A stretch of 64,000 nucleotides of DNA from the NCBI RefSeq assembly GCF_009688965.1, contig NZ_AP021875.1, positions 1,302,001 through 1,366,000 of the forward strand, read 5' to 3'. The DNA is from Desulfosarcina widdelii (lineage in GTDB: Bacteria; Desulfobacterota; Desulfobacteria; Desulfobacterales; Desulfosarcinaceae). Position numbers and translations under genes: made by a program. Shown here one piece after another: positions 42,586 through 51,087 of this stretch (positions are counted from its first letter, which is position 1; the number at the start of each line of letters is the position of its first letter). The notes under the pieces were generated by a model that worked only from the letters and a program-made list of their open reading frames with translations, was not told the origin of the DNA and made no database searches.

Positions 42586-44261
42586 GTGCTCATCCACAGG
42601 AATAACTACCTGTAATAAATAAGAAACGCGCATTTTGTAGTGGTTTTTCTCTTCTCTTTGTAGTATATTGAAAGTCGCCAAACAACCAATATCACTACAA
42701 AAGAAAGAAAGGAGCCGATCACAAAATGCGCGAAAAATGGCAAAAACAGATGCCCCTGATGCCTCAGATCAAAGACCACGCCCAAGCAAAAGAACTTACA
42801 GCTATCAGTGGTATCATCGATGCTCACCCTATCATCTGTGATCGCGTTCTTCAAGATTTGAACAAGGGCAAGCTGGTGGCCTATCGAACTGGGGCTGACG
42901 GCATGAGCGCCGACCAGGTACTGCGTTGTGCTATCGTCAAAATCCTTTTCGGTTTTACGTATGATGAACTGGCATTTCATATTGTCGATTCGCAGGCATT
43001 GAGTTGGTTCTGCCGGATCGGTATCGCCGACAAGGGATACAAAAAATCCGCCCTGAACAAAAATATCAAAGGCATATCGGACGCCACCTGGGAACTGATC
43101 AATGCGGATCTTTTGGGATATGCGAAGCAAAAGGGCATTGAAAAGGGCCGACAGGTCCGGGTCGATTGCACGTGCGTTGAAACTCACATCCATCATCCCA
43201 CCGACTCCAACCTGCTGTGGGATGGTGTTCGCGTGTTGACGAGGCTGCTGAAGCGCTTCCGGGATGAATCGGGGATCACAGTTCCTGACTTCCATAACCA
43301 TACCCGTGTTGCCAAACGACGGATGCTGGCGGTGATGAATGCCAAACGGAAAAACAAGCGTAAGGTTGCCTATGTGGACCTGCTCAAAACCAGTCGCAAA
43401 GTGGTTGGGTACGCTCATAAGGCAGTCGCTGCGATCAATGCCGGTGCGACCTGCGACCCGCTGGTCATGACGATTGGCTTCCAGATCGAACATTTTGTCG
43501 ATCTGACCCGCAGGGTGATCCACCAGACCGAACGCCGGGTTCTTCATGGAGAAACGGTCGATGCCAAAGACAAAGTAGTATCGTTGTTCGAGCCACATAC
43601 CGATATCATCGTCAAGGATAGGCGCGATACGCTGTTTGGTCACAAAATCTGTCTGACCGGAGGCGCGTCGAACCTTATTTTGGACTGTGTCATCACCGAA
43701 GGCAATCCGGCCGACGCCGACCTGACGATACCGATGCTTGAGCGGCAAAAACAAATTTATGGCCGCTATCCCCTCAAGGCCAGCTTCGACGGCGGTTTTG
43801 CATCCAAGGAAAACTTGAAGCGAGCCCAATCGCGTAAGATCAAAGACGTCTGCTTTGCCAAGAAACGAGGTCTATCTGAAACCGACATGTGCCGCAGCCA
43901 ATATGTGTATCGTCGATTGCGCCGCTTTCGAGCGGGTATTGAATCCGGTATCTCCTGGCTGAAGCGTTGCCTTGGCCTGACCCGCTGTACCTGGAAAGGA
44001 TGGGACTCGTTTAAATCCTATGTTTGGTCTTCGATTGTGGCCGCCAACCTGCTGACCATCGCCAGGGGAAAAACAGCCACTTGAGACCTTAATCGATTCC
44101 GCATCGTGAAAACTGGTTGAACAAGTGCGCTTGCATTAAGCCGATTTCGGTAAATTAGCCACAAACCGATGTAGCGATGGTGAGAAAAATCCTGCCGAGG
44201 ATTTTACCACTCTATTTTTTTTGCGACTCGGCTCTGAAAATTACCATTTATGGATCGACAC
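42586..44261 (+). mobile_element. Insertion sequence, ISNCY-like, 1,676 bp, inside the portal gene
   Basis: The ends are imperfect inverted repeats: GTGCTCATCCACAGG on the left and, reading inward from the right, GTGTCGATCCATAAA. The 6-bp sequence TAGTTA is present on both sides (42580-42585 and 44262-44267) as target duplication. The single transposase gene lies inside. Excising the element with one TAGTTA restores an open portal frame, which confirms the ends to the base. Confidence 0.88.
42726..44084 (+). CDS. Transposase, ISNCY-like DDE type
   Basis: 452 residues. The N-terminal region (MREKWQKQMPLMPQIKDH, then ADQVLRCAIVKILFGFTYDE) is the conserved start of this IS group. Candidate DDE residues lie in VRVDCTCVETHIHHP, KASFDGGFASKENL and FRAGIESGISWLKR. 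AAAGGAG precedes the ATG. The gene looks intact, so the IS may be active. The closest named group I recall is that of ISDol1 from Desulfococcus oleovorans; identity was not tested. Confidence 0.88.
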   Translation: MREKWQKQMPLMPQIKDHAQAKELTAISGIIDAHPIICDRVLQDLNKGKLVAYRTGADGMSADQVLRCAIVKILFGFTYDELAFHIVDSQALSWFCRIGIADKGYKKSALNKNIKGISDATWELINADLLGYAKQKGIEKGRQVRVDCTCVETHIHHPTDSNLLWDGVRVLTRLLKRFRDESGITVPDFHNHTRVAKRRMLAVMNAKRKNKRKVAYVDLLKTSRKVVGYAHKAVAAINAGATCDPLVMTIGFQIEHFVDLTRRVIHQTERRVLHGETVDAKDKVVSLFEPHTDIIVKDRRDTLFGHKICLTGGASNLILDCVITEGNPADADLTIPMLERQKQIYGRYPLKASFDGGFASKENLKRAQSRKIKDVCFAKKRGLSETDMCRSQYVYRRLRRFRAGIESGISWLKRCLGLTRCTWKGWDSFKSYVWSSIVAANLLTIARGKTAT

Positions 44262-44267
44262 TAGTTA

Positions 44268-45397
44268 AAAAGGTGATCAACAACCTGGCCGCTGTTTACG
44301 GAATGCCGGCCATTCGAAACGTTGAAGGCACCAAACAGGATCAGGCGATTTTTCAAGAAATCAGCACCAGCGCCGGGTTGCCCGTAAAGCTCAAAGCCGC
44401 CAGCAGGTACACGAAACTGTTAAAGACCATCCTTATCCGTCCGGTTTGGCGCAACGGCAAGATGGATATGGATGTTTTGACCGGTGATATTCTCGACGTG
44501 ACAACCGGTGATTGCCCGGAGGATTTGCGCTCTGTTTTAATCACACATTATCCCGAGAGTGGCAAGCAGGATGAAGTTGAATTTTCATATTGGACAGGCG
44601 AGGTTTTCCAGCGCCTGGACTATCAGGGAAATGTGATTCTGGAAGAGCCCAACCCCTATCATGTGGTTCCCTATGTTCCTTGTTGGGACCGTTGTCCTTT
44701 GAATGATTTTTGGTTGGCCGGCGGTGACGATCTGATCAATATCCAAGAGGCAATCAACGAAAAGCTGACGGACCTTCTTTATGTAATCCGGATGCAGGGT
44801 TTCGGTGTTGGCTGGATTCGCAAAAAGAATCAGGCCGGCGGGCAGATCGGAGTGAACCCGGGAACACTGGTTGAACTCCCAGAAGATGGCGCTTTAGGAT
44901 TTGAAAGCCAACAGGCGCCCATTAAGGAGATTCTGGAAGCCATTTCATTTTTAATCACCCAGGCCGCCGTTTCAAACGGCCTTTCCGTTTCAACTCTTTC
45001 CACAAAGGTTGTTCGAGAATCGGGATTGGCCAAGGTTCAAGGGCAGCGCGAACTCGAGGAATTGAGGCGCGACGATATCATCTTGTGGAAGCGATACGAG
45101 GAACAACTTTTCCAGATGATCCGCACCGTTTGGAACGTTCACAACCCTGCACGGAAAATCATCGCCAGCGCAGTTCTAAAAACTGATTTCTCAGATCCGA
45201 AACCCGAGATTTCCGCAAAAGATCAAGCCGAGACGTGGGAAAAGGAAATCGGATTAGGAGTCATTTCACCGATCGATGTGGTCATGATGAAAAATCAGGA
45301 TCTGAGAACCCGGGAAGAGGCGGCCACCTGGTTGGAGAAAATTAAAGCTGAAAACGCAAAATTTAGAAACACAGAAACCTCGCCCACCCAGACGTAA
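44268..45397 (+). pseudogene. Phage portal protein, 3' fragment (split by IS)
   Basis: About 376 codons of a portal protein (KKVINNLAAVYGMPAIR, VVPYVPCWDRCPLNDFWLAGGD, GVNPGTLVELPEDGALGFE, VSNGLSVSTLS). Portals form the 12-mer ring at the capsid vertex through which DNA enters. An open frame continues upstream into the IS to 44177, but that part is IS sequence. Expression of this fragment alone would not give a working portal. Confidence 0.82.
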
Positions 45398-45412
45398 AAC
45401 GGAGGACACGCA

Positions 45413-45835
45413 ATGGTTTTAGCAATGACTTTGGACACACTGGACAATCTCGACGATACCATCAAGCCCCTTTACATCGAAAAGGACGGAAAATTTCACC
45501 TGGACGTGGACGGCCACGATAAAAACGATACCGGTGATCGAATCCCGAAGGCCCGGCTTGATCAGGAGATAGAGAAACGAAAAGCATCTGACGCGAGCTT
45601 GAAAGAGATCGCAGACGGCTTTGTGGAGAACGTCCCGGAGGATATGCGGGACATCATTCCGGACTTGCCGCCGGCAGCCAAAATCAAATGGATTCAATCG
45701 GCCCAGAAAAAAGGGCTCTTCGATCCGAAGCCGACGGACGGTATCGACACCAAGCGCCCCGGCGGAAAAGCGCCGGAGAATTTCAGAGGTATGGATCCCC
45801 GGGCGATCATGGCCACGGGGTACAAAACGAAGTGA
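45413..45835 (+). CDS. Phage scaffold-like protein
   Basis: 140 residues, highly charged, with an acidic N-terminus (LDTLDNLDDTIKPLYIEKDG), a central helix (ARLDQEIEKRKASDASLKEI) and a Gly/Pro-rich end. Size, composition and location, between portal and major capsid genes, match capsid scaffolding proteins. GGAGG precedes the ATG by 7 bases. No protease motif is seen. Confidence 0.65.
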   Translation: MVLAMTLDTLDNLDDTIKPLYIEKDGKFHLDVDGHDKNDTGDRIPKARLDQEIEKRKASDASLKEIADGFVENVPEDMRDIIPDLPPAAKIKWIQSAQKKGLFDPKPTDGIDTKRPGGKAPENFRGMDPRAIMATGYKTK

Positions 45836-45843
45836 GGTAAATC

Positions 45844-46755
45844 ATGCTGACTTTATTGGAAGCTGCAAAATTGGTTCAAGATCCCCTTGCAAGGGGAGTG
45901 ATCGAGATCTTCCCCCGTTCCTCTGCCGTGCTGCAGTATCTGCCCTTTTTCGACGTGAACGGGCAGGCCTATAAATACAACCGTGAGGAAACCTTGCCGG
46001 GTATCGCTTTTCGTGGGATCAATGAATCCTATGTAGAAAGCACCGGGGTTGTAAATCCTCAAGTAGAGCCCCTTTTCATCATGGGTGGCATCTCCAAGGT
46101 TGACCGGGCTCTGGTAAAGACCCAAGGCAAAGTCAACGACCTCCGATCCATCTATGACGCCATGAAGGCCAAGGCCGCAGCCCTGACTTTCACCAAGAAT
46201 TTCTTCAAGGGTGACAACGCCGATGATCCCAACGAGTTCGACGGCCTGGAAGAAAGACTGACCGGTTCTCAGAAAATTGCTGCCGGTGATACCAGCGGCG
46301 GCGACACCCTGACCCTGGACATGCTGGACATCCTGATTGATGCCGTGCAGGGCGGGCCGGATGTCCTGTTTATGAATAAAACCATGCGGCGGAAGGTCAA
46401 CAAACTGATCCGGGCCGCTGGGCAGGCCACCGAGACGGTTTCCGATGTGTTCGGTCGGCAGATCAACGCCTATGCCGGGATTCCCATTGGCGTGATCGAA
46501 GAGGACAAAGACGGCAACGCCATTTTGCCGTTTACCGAAGACAACCCCGGCGGCGGGACTGCAGCCAGCACCAGCATCTATGCGGTCAAGTTCGGTGTTG
46601 CCGAGAAGGTGAGCGGTCTGCAGGCCGGCGGAATGGACGTATTGGATCTGGGTTTGAACCGGACCTTTTACGAAACGCTCATTGAGTGGATTTGTGGCCT
46701 GGGTGTTTTCCATCCCAAGGCAGCGGCCCGGCTCCATGGTGTGAAAAACGCATAA
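45844..46755 (+). CDS. Phage major capsid protein (HK97 fold expected)
   Basis: 303 residues. Segments such as LTLLEAAKLVQDPLARGVIE, FFDVNGQAYKYNREETLPGI, VLFMNKTMRRKVNKLIRAAG and GIPIGVIEEDKDGNAILPF are typical of major capsid proteins of siphovirus/podovirus-like phages with this gene order. It would form the icosahedral shell. The gene follows the scaffold by 9 bases, with AGGTAA before the ATG. The fold is inferred. Confidence 0.82.
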   Translation: MLTLLEAAKLVQDPLARGVIEIFPRSSAVLQYLPFFDVNGQAYKYNREETLPGIAFRGINESYVESTGVVNPQVEPLFIMGGISKVDRALVKTQGKVNDLRSIYDAMKAKAAALTFTKNFFKGDNADDPNEFDGLEERLTGSQKIAAGDTSGGDTLTLDMLDILIDAVQGGPDVLFMNKTMRRKVNKLIRAAGQATETVSDVFGRQINAYAGIPIGVIEEDKDGNAILPFTEDNPGGGTAASTSIYAVKFGVAEKVSGLQAGGMDVLDLGLNRTFYETLIEWICGLGVFHPKAAARLHGVKNA

Positions 46756-46821
46756 CCCTGTGTTGGCGGGCCGCCTTGGCATCGTGCCGGGCGGCATCGC
46801 CACTGAATAGGAGATTTTCTC

Positions 46822-47229
46822 ATGATCGATGTTGAACATATTTTGAAAGACGCCGGCCTGGTGGCCGCCGATGCCGCCGGGCAGGTGGACGGTGAAGACG
46901 TGATCGTCAACCTTGGCACCGGCCTGGTGACCGGAAACCTTGTGGTCGACGTGACGGCCATCGAGATCGCCGATGATGATGAACTCTACAAGATCAGTCT
47001 GCAGGGCTCGAGTTCTGCCACATTTGCCAGCACCATTGTTGACCTTGCCGAGATTACCTTGGGCGCTGCCGAGGTGATCGGGGGAGATCAGGACAGCGCA
47101 ATCGGCCGATATATCGTACCCTTCCGCACCGAAAAGAACGGTACTATCTGGCCGTATGTCCGGCTTTACACCGATGTAGATGGCACCATCGCCACCGGTA
47201 TCAATTTCAGCGCCTTTTTGTCCAAATAG
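46822..47229 (+). CDS. Capsid cement (decoration) protein-like, Bbp16-type
   Basis: 135 residues, acidic and β-rich, starting MIDVEHILKDAGLVAADAAGQ, with VVDVTAIEIADDDELYKI and PYVRLYTDVDGTIATGINF. Proteins of this type follow the major capsid gene and stabilise capsids; the likeness to Bbp16 of Bordetella phages is from memory and family shape. AGGAG precedes the ATG by about 9 bases. Confidence 0.6.
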   Translation: MIDVEHILKDAGLVAADAAGQVDGEDVIVNLGTGLVTGNLVVDVTAIEIADDDELYKISLQGSSSATFASTIVDLAEITLGAAEVIGGDQDSAIGRYIVPFRTEKNGTIWPYVRLYTDVDGTIATGINFSAFLSK

Positions 47230-47420
47230 CCATCTCCAGGGGCAGCGGAATCGTACACCGCTGTCACTCCTCCTGGCCTGTTGGCAGCGGCCTGGCTGTT
47301 ACCTGGTAAATTCTCTCCGATCGATGACCTGGAACAGCGGCCTAAAAGGCCGGCCCGGCTCCAAGGGGTAGCCGTAAAAACTGGCAAACAGTACCCCATT
47401 TTTCACAATGAGAGGCCTCT

Positions 47421-47753
47421 ATGACTTTTCATGAGCATGTTTATTTGGGTTTGAATAACACAATTGATCTACAATTGAAGGCGGATGGCATAGCGTTAAC
47501 CGCCGAGCAAATGCAGAGCATCACCAAAATTGTATTGGTATTCAAAGAGCTTTCGATTTCCTCTGACGAACATCCAGATTCATTTGATTGGACCACTCGA
47601 GAGGATGAAGGGGTTGTTATTATGGCCCTTGGAACATTACCGATTCTCCCCGCTGGCACCGACCCGTTGGCATATCTAAAAATTTACGACTCAGAAAATC
47701 CCAATGGTGTGTATTGGGGAAACTTTATACTAACAGTTGAGGAAAACAAATGA
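47421..47753 (+). CDS. Small phage protein of unknown function
   Basis: 110 residues with no membrane segment (MTFHEHVYLGLNNTIDLQLK, ILPAGTDPLAYLKIYDSENP). The β-rich style resembles phage virion accessory proteins. It overlaps the next gene's start by 4 bases (ATGA), so translation is coupled. A 190-base non-coding gap with a small GGCCT/AGGCC hairpin precedes it. Function unknown. Confidence 0.6.
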   Translation: MTFHEHVYLGLNNTIDLQLKADGIALTAEQMQSITKIVLVFKELSISSDEHPDSFDWTTREDEGVVIMALGTLPILPAGTDPLAYLKIYDSENPNGVYWGNFILTVEENK

Positions 47754-48127
47754 TCGTATATCCGGCCACTGGATACAATTCGTTCATCAGCACGGACGAC
47801 GCTGAAAACTATTTCGAGGGCAGGTTGTACTCTGAGGAATTCATCACGTCTCCCGCCCAGGAGGCGGCCCTGATCACAGCCTTTCATGCAATCAACGCCT
47901 TGGATGTGACCATTGACGCCACTGACACGGCCCAGCTGCAGGCTCTGAAAAATGCGCAGTGTGAGCAGGCCCTCCATGAACTGCGGACGGATCTGGATGC
48001 CCAGGTGAAAACCCTCGGCCTGCCGGATCTGAAAATTCAGCAGCCGGAGCGGCCTCGGTATTCTGAGCGGGCCATGGACTTTTTACGGCCCTACATGACG
48101 GTGCGCACAATTGAGGTGTTGCGTTGA
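47750..48127 (+). CDS. Phage head-tail connector (adaptor) protein
   Basis: 125 residues, mainly helical. The start IVYPATGYNSFISTDDAENYFEG and the later LITAFHAINAL and AQLQALKNAQCEQALHEL segments match small adaptor proteins, some of which are annotated as DnaT-like. It would sit under the portal ring. It overlaps both neighbours by 4 bases, as tightly packed phage genes do. Confidence 0.65.
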   Translation: MIVYPATGYNSFISTDDAENYFEGRLYSEEFITSPAQEAALITAFHAINALDVTIDATDTAQLQALKNAQCEQALHELRTDLDAQVKTLGLPDLKIQQPERPRYSERAMDFLRPYMTVRTIEVLR

Positions 48128-48483
48128 GCATCAAATCCACTGCCGAAAAAGGCGTCGAAGCCGCTTTCAAAACCCTGGGGCCCCTAGTGCAGGATGCAAC
48201 GTATAAACGCATTGCATCCGAATCCCGGGACGGTCCCGATTTGGTTTACCTGTATGCCACAACCCCGATCAAGGCCGTGGTGACATCAGCCGGCGGCAGG
48301 GAGGATAAAGAGGCCTACGGCATGACCTACCACAACCACAGAAAGATTCTGGTGCCCCGGAAAGATTTAACAGTGATGATCCGGCCCCGCGACCTGATCA
48401 TCATCGGCGGCACAGAATACAGGATCATCGATGTCCGCACAGATCCAACCGAGTCCATGTATATCGTCTACGCCAAGCTTTAA
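48124..48483 (+). CDS. Phage head-closure (stopper)-like protein
   Basis: 119 residues, β-rich, starting with TTG at 48124 within TTGAGCATC. LVYLYATTPIKAVVTSAGG, ILVPRKDLTVMIRPRDLIIIGGTEYRIIDVR matches the small head-completion proteins that plug the portal after packaging. It is the last phage-type gene; tail genes that would normally follow are absent and an AT-rich stretch begins about 20 bases later. Confidence 0.6.
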   Translation: MSIKSTAEKGVEAAFKTLGPLVQDATYKRIASESRDGPDLVYLYATTPIKAVVTSAGGREDKEAYGMTYHNHRKILVPRKDLTVMIRPRDLIIIGGTEYRIIDVRTDPTESMYIVYAKL

Positions 48484-48685
48484 TGAATACCATTATCATC
48501 TCAATTACTCACTTCAACGTTATCAGAAATGATACAAAAATATTAGAGGTATTTGTAAATCCCATTTACAAATAAACTATTTTTACTCATATATGAATCA
48601 AATTATTCTATTTTAAGTTGAAGTATGCTTAATATTTCTGCGTTATTAGTAATAAACCGAATGAGATAGAAAACGGCAATTTTTG

Positions 48686-50236
48686 TTAATCATTTCTCTT
48701 TTCTATGGTTATATTATTTTCACTATAAAACATAATTCCGTTTTCATAAAAACTCCATTTTAGTCCGTTCATTTTTGCTAATTCTGCAAGTATTTTTCCC
48801 CATCTTTTTTTAGGAATTATGATACCATCTTGTCTTAGAAATCTATATGTACCATAAAACTTTAGCCCATCTGTTTCTTTTTGTACTCGTTCAATTAGGT
48901 TTACAATATCTTGATGAGTGAAATTTGGCAGATGGATACCAAACTCTTCGCCTATATCTTCTAACCGGTTTGATTTATATTTACGAAAAACCTTTGTTAA
49001 TAAATCTTCTTTAAATCTTTCAAAAGAACCTCTCGGCATGTATATATAAGTTTCAATGTTACTTATAGAATAATTGCCTAAATTTGTATAAACATTTATA
49101 GAATATTTGTGAGTAGATGATTTTTTTGCTGACAACTTCACATTAAATCTATCAGTATCTCCTTTTTTAATCGATTGTGATATTGGCAAATTTATTTGAT
49201 ATTTATTTCTCGAGTCAGCGTCAAATAAAATCTCATAGAAATAATTTATTGGCATAGCAGCACCGGTTGCCCAAGAGCCGCAAACTAATTCATCATAAAA
49301 GTTGAATTTTGTACTATTAGCATAGAATTTACCATATCTATCTTTTCCGGAATAAAAGATTTCTCCTGATATTTCAATTTCATCTGGAACCTGACTTCCA
49401 AATATATGCTTTTTTAATTTTTGCCAACTTTCAACCTCTAACCTAAACCTATTACTCGGATCATTCCATGTTTTATCTTCTATTATTGGTATCTTTTCAT
49501 CTTTAAAAGATTCAATTAGAGTGGGTTTATGTATACTTTGACTTTCTTTTAAAAATTGAATATTAATTTCGTAGTATGGTTTATCTCCTTGGTATTCTTT
49601 GAGCACTATACTTCTCAAAAATTTTTTCCATGAATCAGAGATCCATGAATCTTCTATCTGTTTTTGTATATTTAGACTAAATTCCTCAGTAATATCCTGA
49701 ATTTTATAGCTATGCTTGCTGATAACATCCTGATTGTTTTTAATTTTGATATCTACAGTAGGATCAATAGCTTTGCCCCATCCAAGATTTTTAAATAATA
49801 ATTTATTTTCGGAACAATAACCAAATTCTATTATTGGGGTGGGGTCGATTTCGGATCGAATTTCATCAAACGATATTTTATGGATTAATAATGTTTTATC
49901 AGTATTATTTACAATTTTAAAATCTAATGTATTTCCTTTTACTCCTTCGTTCAATTGTTCCAATGAAATAGTATAATCATTATTACCATTTTTTTCTATA
50001 TTTGATTTTATATTTATGCTTATCAGCCATGCGATAATTCCAAATATTGTTATGATCGAAACTACGATAATTATATGGTTTAATATGTTATATGATTGCT
50101 TTTTTGTTAGTTTAGAAAAAATATTTTTACTAATTACGTCTCGGAAAATGAAAAGACAGAATACAATTGATAACCCTCCTAATCCAGCGATAGAACCGGC
50201 AATCTTAAATATTTCCCACTTCATCTTTACCACCAT
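48686..50236 (-). CDS. AT-rich two-helix membrane protein, unknown (cargo)
   Basis: 516 residues. Two transmembrane helices at about 9-27 and 47-69 are followed by a long soluble part. The first soluble domain (about 85-180, ISLEQLNEGVKGNTLDFKIV) is β-rich; the C-terminal 110 residues (GIHLPNFTHQDIVNLIERVQ ... GIIIPKKRWGKILAELAKMN) form a compact helical domain. No catalytic motif is seen. GC is very low. It lies on the opposite strand to the head genes, in the place where tail genes would be. The general plan, two N-terminal helices then a β-rich domain, is shared with the TPR gene at 40.4 kb. ATG at 50236 is preceded by AGGA at short distance; an ATG at 50224 is possible. Confidence 0.6.
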   Translation of the reverse strand: MVVKMKWEIFKIAGSIAGLGGLSIVFCLFIFRDVISKNIFSKLTKKQSYNILNHIIIVVSIITIFGIIAWLISINIKSNIEKNGNNDYTISLEQLNEGVKGNTLDFKIVNNTDKTLLIHKISFDEIRSEIDPTPIIEFGYCSENKLLFKNLGWGKAIDPTVDIKIKNNQDVISKHSYKIQDITEEFSLNIQKQIEDSWISDSWKKFLRSIVLKEYQGDKPYYEINIQFLKESQSIHKPTLIESFKDEKIPIIEDKTWNDPSNRFRLEVESWQKLKKHIFGSQVPDEIEISGEIFYSGKDRYGKFYANSTKFNFYDELVCGSWATGAAMPINYFYEILFDADSRNKYQINLPISQSIKKGDTDRFNVKLSAKKSSTHKYSINVYTNLGNYSISNIETYIYMPRGSFERFKEDLLTKVFRKYKSNRLEDIGEEFGIHLPNFTHQDIVNLIERVQKETDGLKFYGTYRFLRQDGIIIPKKRWGKILAELAKMNGLKWSFYENGIMFYSENNITIEKRND

Positions 50237-50641
50237 CAATCCTGTGTAATTAATATGCGAAAATCCTTAATTATATTGATTAAATGAAATAAAATTATAT
50301 TTTAGATAGCTAATAATTGCCATGCAAGTATTATATCATTATGGTTAAGTAGCAGAAGAGGTAGGAACAAATAAAAAAACGTATCTATGGTTACCTTCAT
50401 ACAGTGTATATTGTCAAGCACGTTGAAAACAAAAAAAAAGGAAAAGCAATTAATCATCATGCAGACTAACACCACGAAACCATTGTATTTGATTCAAAAA
50501 TCCAAAGTTCCTACTTTCTATCATCAAAAGTGATAGTTTAACATTACAGTTTCTTTAAAATTTCAGATAGATTGTAGTTCTTAAGACGATGCTTTCTCAA
50601 AATAGAGGTACTATTAGCAGTATTTGGGTAACATAAGGGTA

Positions 50642-50691
50642 ACAATGGCCGGAAATCACCCCTGTGATTCCCGACCATTGTAATTTTTTTT
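50642..50691 (+). terminator. Strong intrinsic terminator near the right end of island 1
   Basis: ACAATGGCCGGAAATCAC (50642-50659) pairs with GTGATTCCCGACCATTGT (50664-50681) at 16 of 18 positions around CCCT, followed by eight T residues. It lies in the otherwise empty AT-rich stretch 50237-50774, which I otherwise see no gene in, and would stop transcription leaving the island towards attR. Confidence 0.75.
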
Positions 50692-50774
50692 CTTTGAGTG
50701 TAACCTATTTGAATGCCACTCAATTTTTTCCCTAACAACCCCCTAAATCATTACAAAAATTGCCATATTTCTGG

Positions 50775-50829
50775 CTTGAGGGGGTAGTGGCCAACGGTCG
50801 TGCGGGTTCAAATCCCGCCCTCGGCACCA
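50775..50829 (+). repeat. attR: tRNA-Leu 3' segment (55-bp direct repeat, copy 2)
   Basis: An exact copy of 33801-33855, beginning in the anticodon stem, so it cannot make a tRNA alone. It ends island 1 and begins island 2. The base that follows differs (A here, T at copy 1), which fixes the end at CACCA. Confidence 0.92.
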
Positions 50830-50838
50830 AAGATACTT

Positions 50839-50877
50839 AAAGGGTTGTAATCATTATGGTTACAACCCTTTCTTTTT
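50839..50877 (+). terminator. Intrinsic terminator next to attR
   Basis: AAAGGGTTGTAA (50839-50850) and TTACAACCCTTT (50860-50871) form a perfect 12-bp stem, followed by CTTTTT. Before island 1 arrived this would have ended the tRNA-Leu transcript; now it follows the tRNA fragment. It can also serve the integrase fragment from the other strand. Confidence 0.78.
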
Positions 50878-51087
50878 GGAATATGCGATTATATGCGATT
50901 TTTCGTTCGTTTTTCGCACCCGCCCGCGCAGCGCCCCCTCCAGATCCCCCCGTCCTTCTCCGGGAAACCAGTGACAGTATCGGTCCACCGTAATGGCGAT
51001 GGAACTGTGCCCGAGCTGGCGCTGGACATAGGCTGGACTGATATGGGCCATCAGCATAATGGTCGCATAGGTGTACGGTGAATATGA
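50860..51087 (-). pseudogene. Tyrosine integrase, C-terminal fragment
   Basis: About 75 codons survive between an in-frame TGA (51088-51090) and the stop at 50860. The segment YTYATIMLMAHISPAYVQRQ is followed by LGHSSIAITVDRYCHW, which holds the second active-site His and the nucleophilic Tyr. The Arg, Lys and first His-Arg box are gone. It lies immediately inside the left repeat of island 2 and points at it, as an integrase should. The SEC-C gene begins over its 5' end. Confidence 0.8.
50880..50900 (+). repeat. Paired ATATGCGATT repeats at the left end of island 2
   Basis: Two adjacent ATATGCGATT copies at 50881-50890 and 50891-50900. A matching pair occurs at 54707-54728 near the other end. 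Such arm-type direct repeats are common binding sites for an integrase N-terminal domain, although the left pair also lies within the integrase fragment's coding 3' end. Confidence 0.5.

Larger units (their letters stand above)
33801..50829. mobile_element. Genomic island 1: satellite-like element with phage head genes, in tRNA-Leu(GAG)
   Basis: The boundaries are two identical 55-bp tRNA-Leu 3' repeats. Inside, in order: 5'-truncated integrase, AAA replication-type ATPase, palindrome cluster, AT-rich PD-(D/E)XK-like gene, a possible small terminase, TerL, AT-rich TPR gene, portal (broken by an IS), scaffold, major capsid protein, cement-like protein, three small head/connector genes, an AT-rich membrane-protein gene and a terminator. 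There are no tail, lysis or repressor genes. The length of about 17 kb (15.3 kb without the IS) and the head-only gene set resemble capsid-forming PICIs, which borrow tails from helper phages. A prophage that lost its tail module is the main alternative. With its integrase cut and its portal split it is probably immobile now. Confidence 0.8.

Noticed and set aside
50775..50829. A second tRNA-Leu gene
   Set aside because: Only the 3' 55 bases are present; the acceptor 5' strand and D-arm are absent, so it is an att repeat.
33801..50829. Complete inducible prophage
   Set aside because: No tail, tape-measure, lysis, repressor or anti-repressor genes; integrase truncated and portal split.
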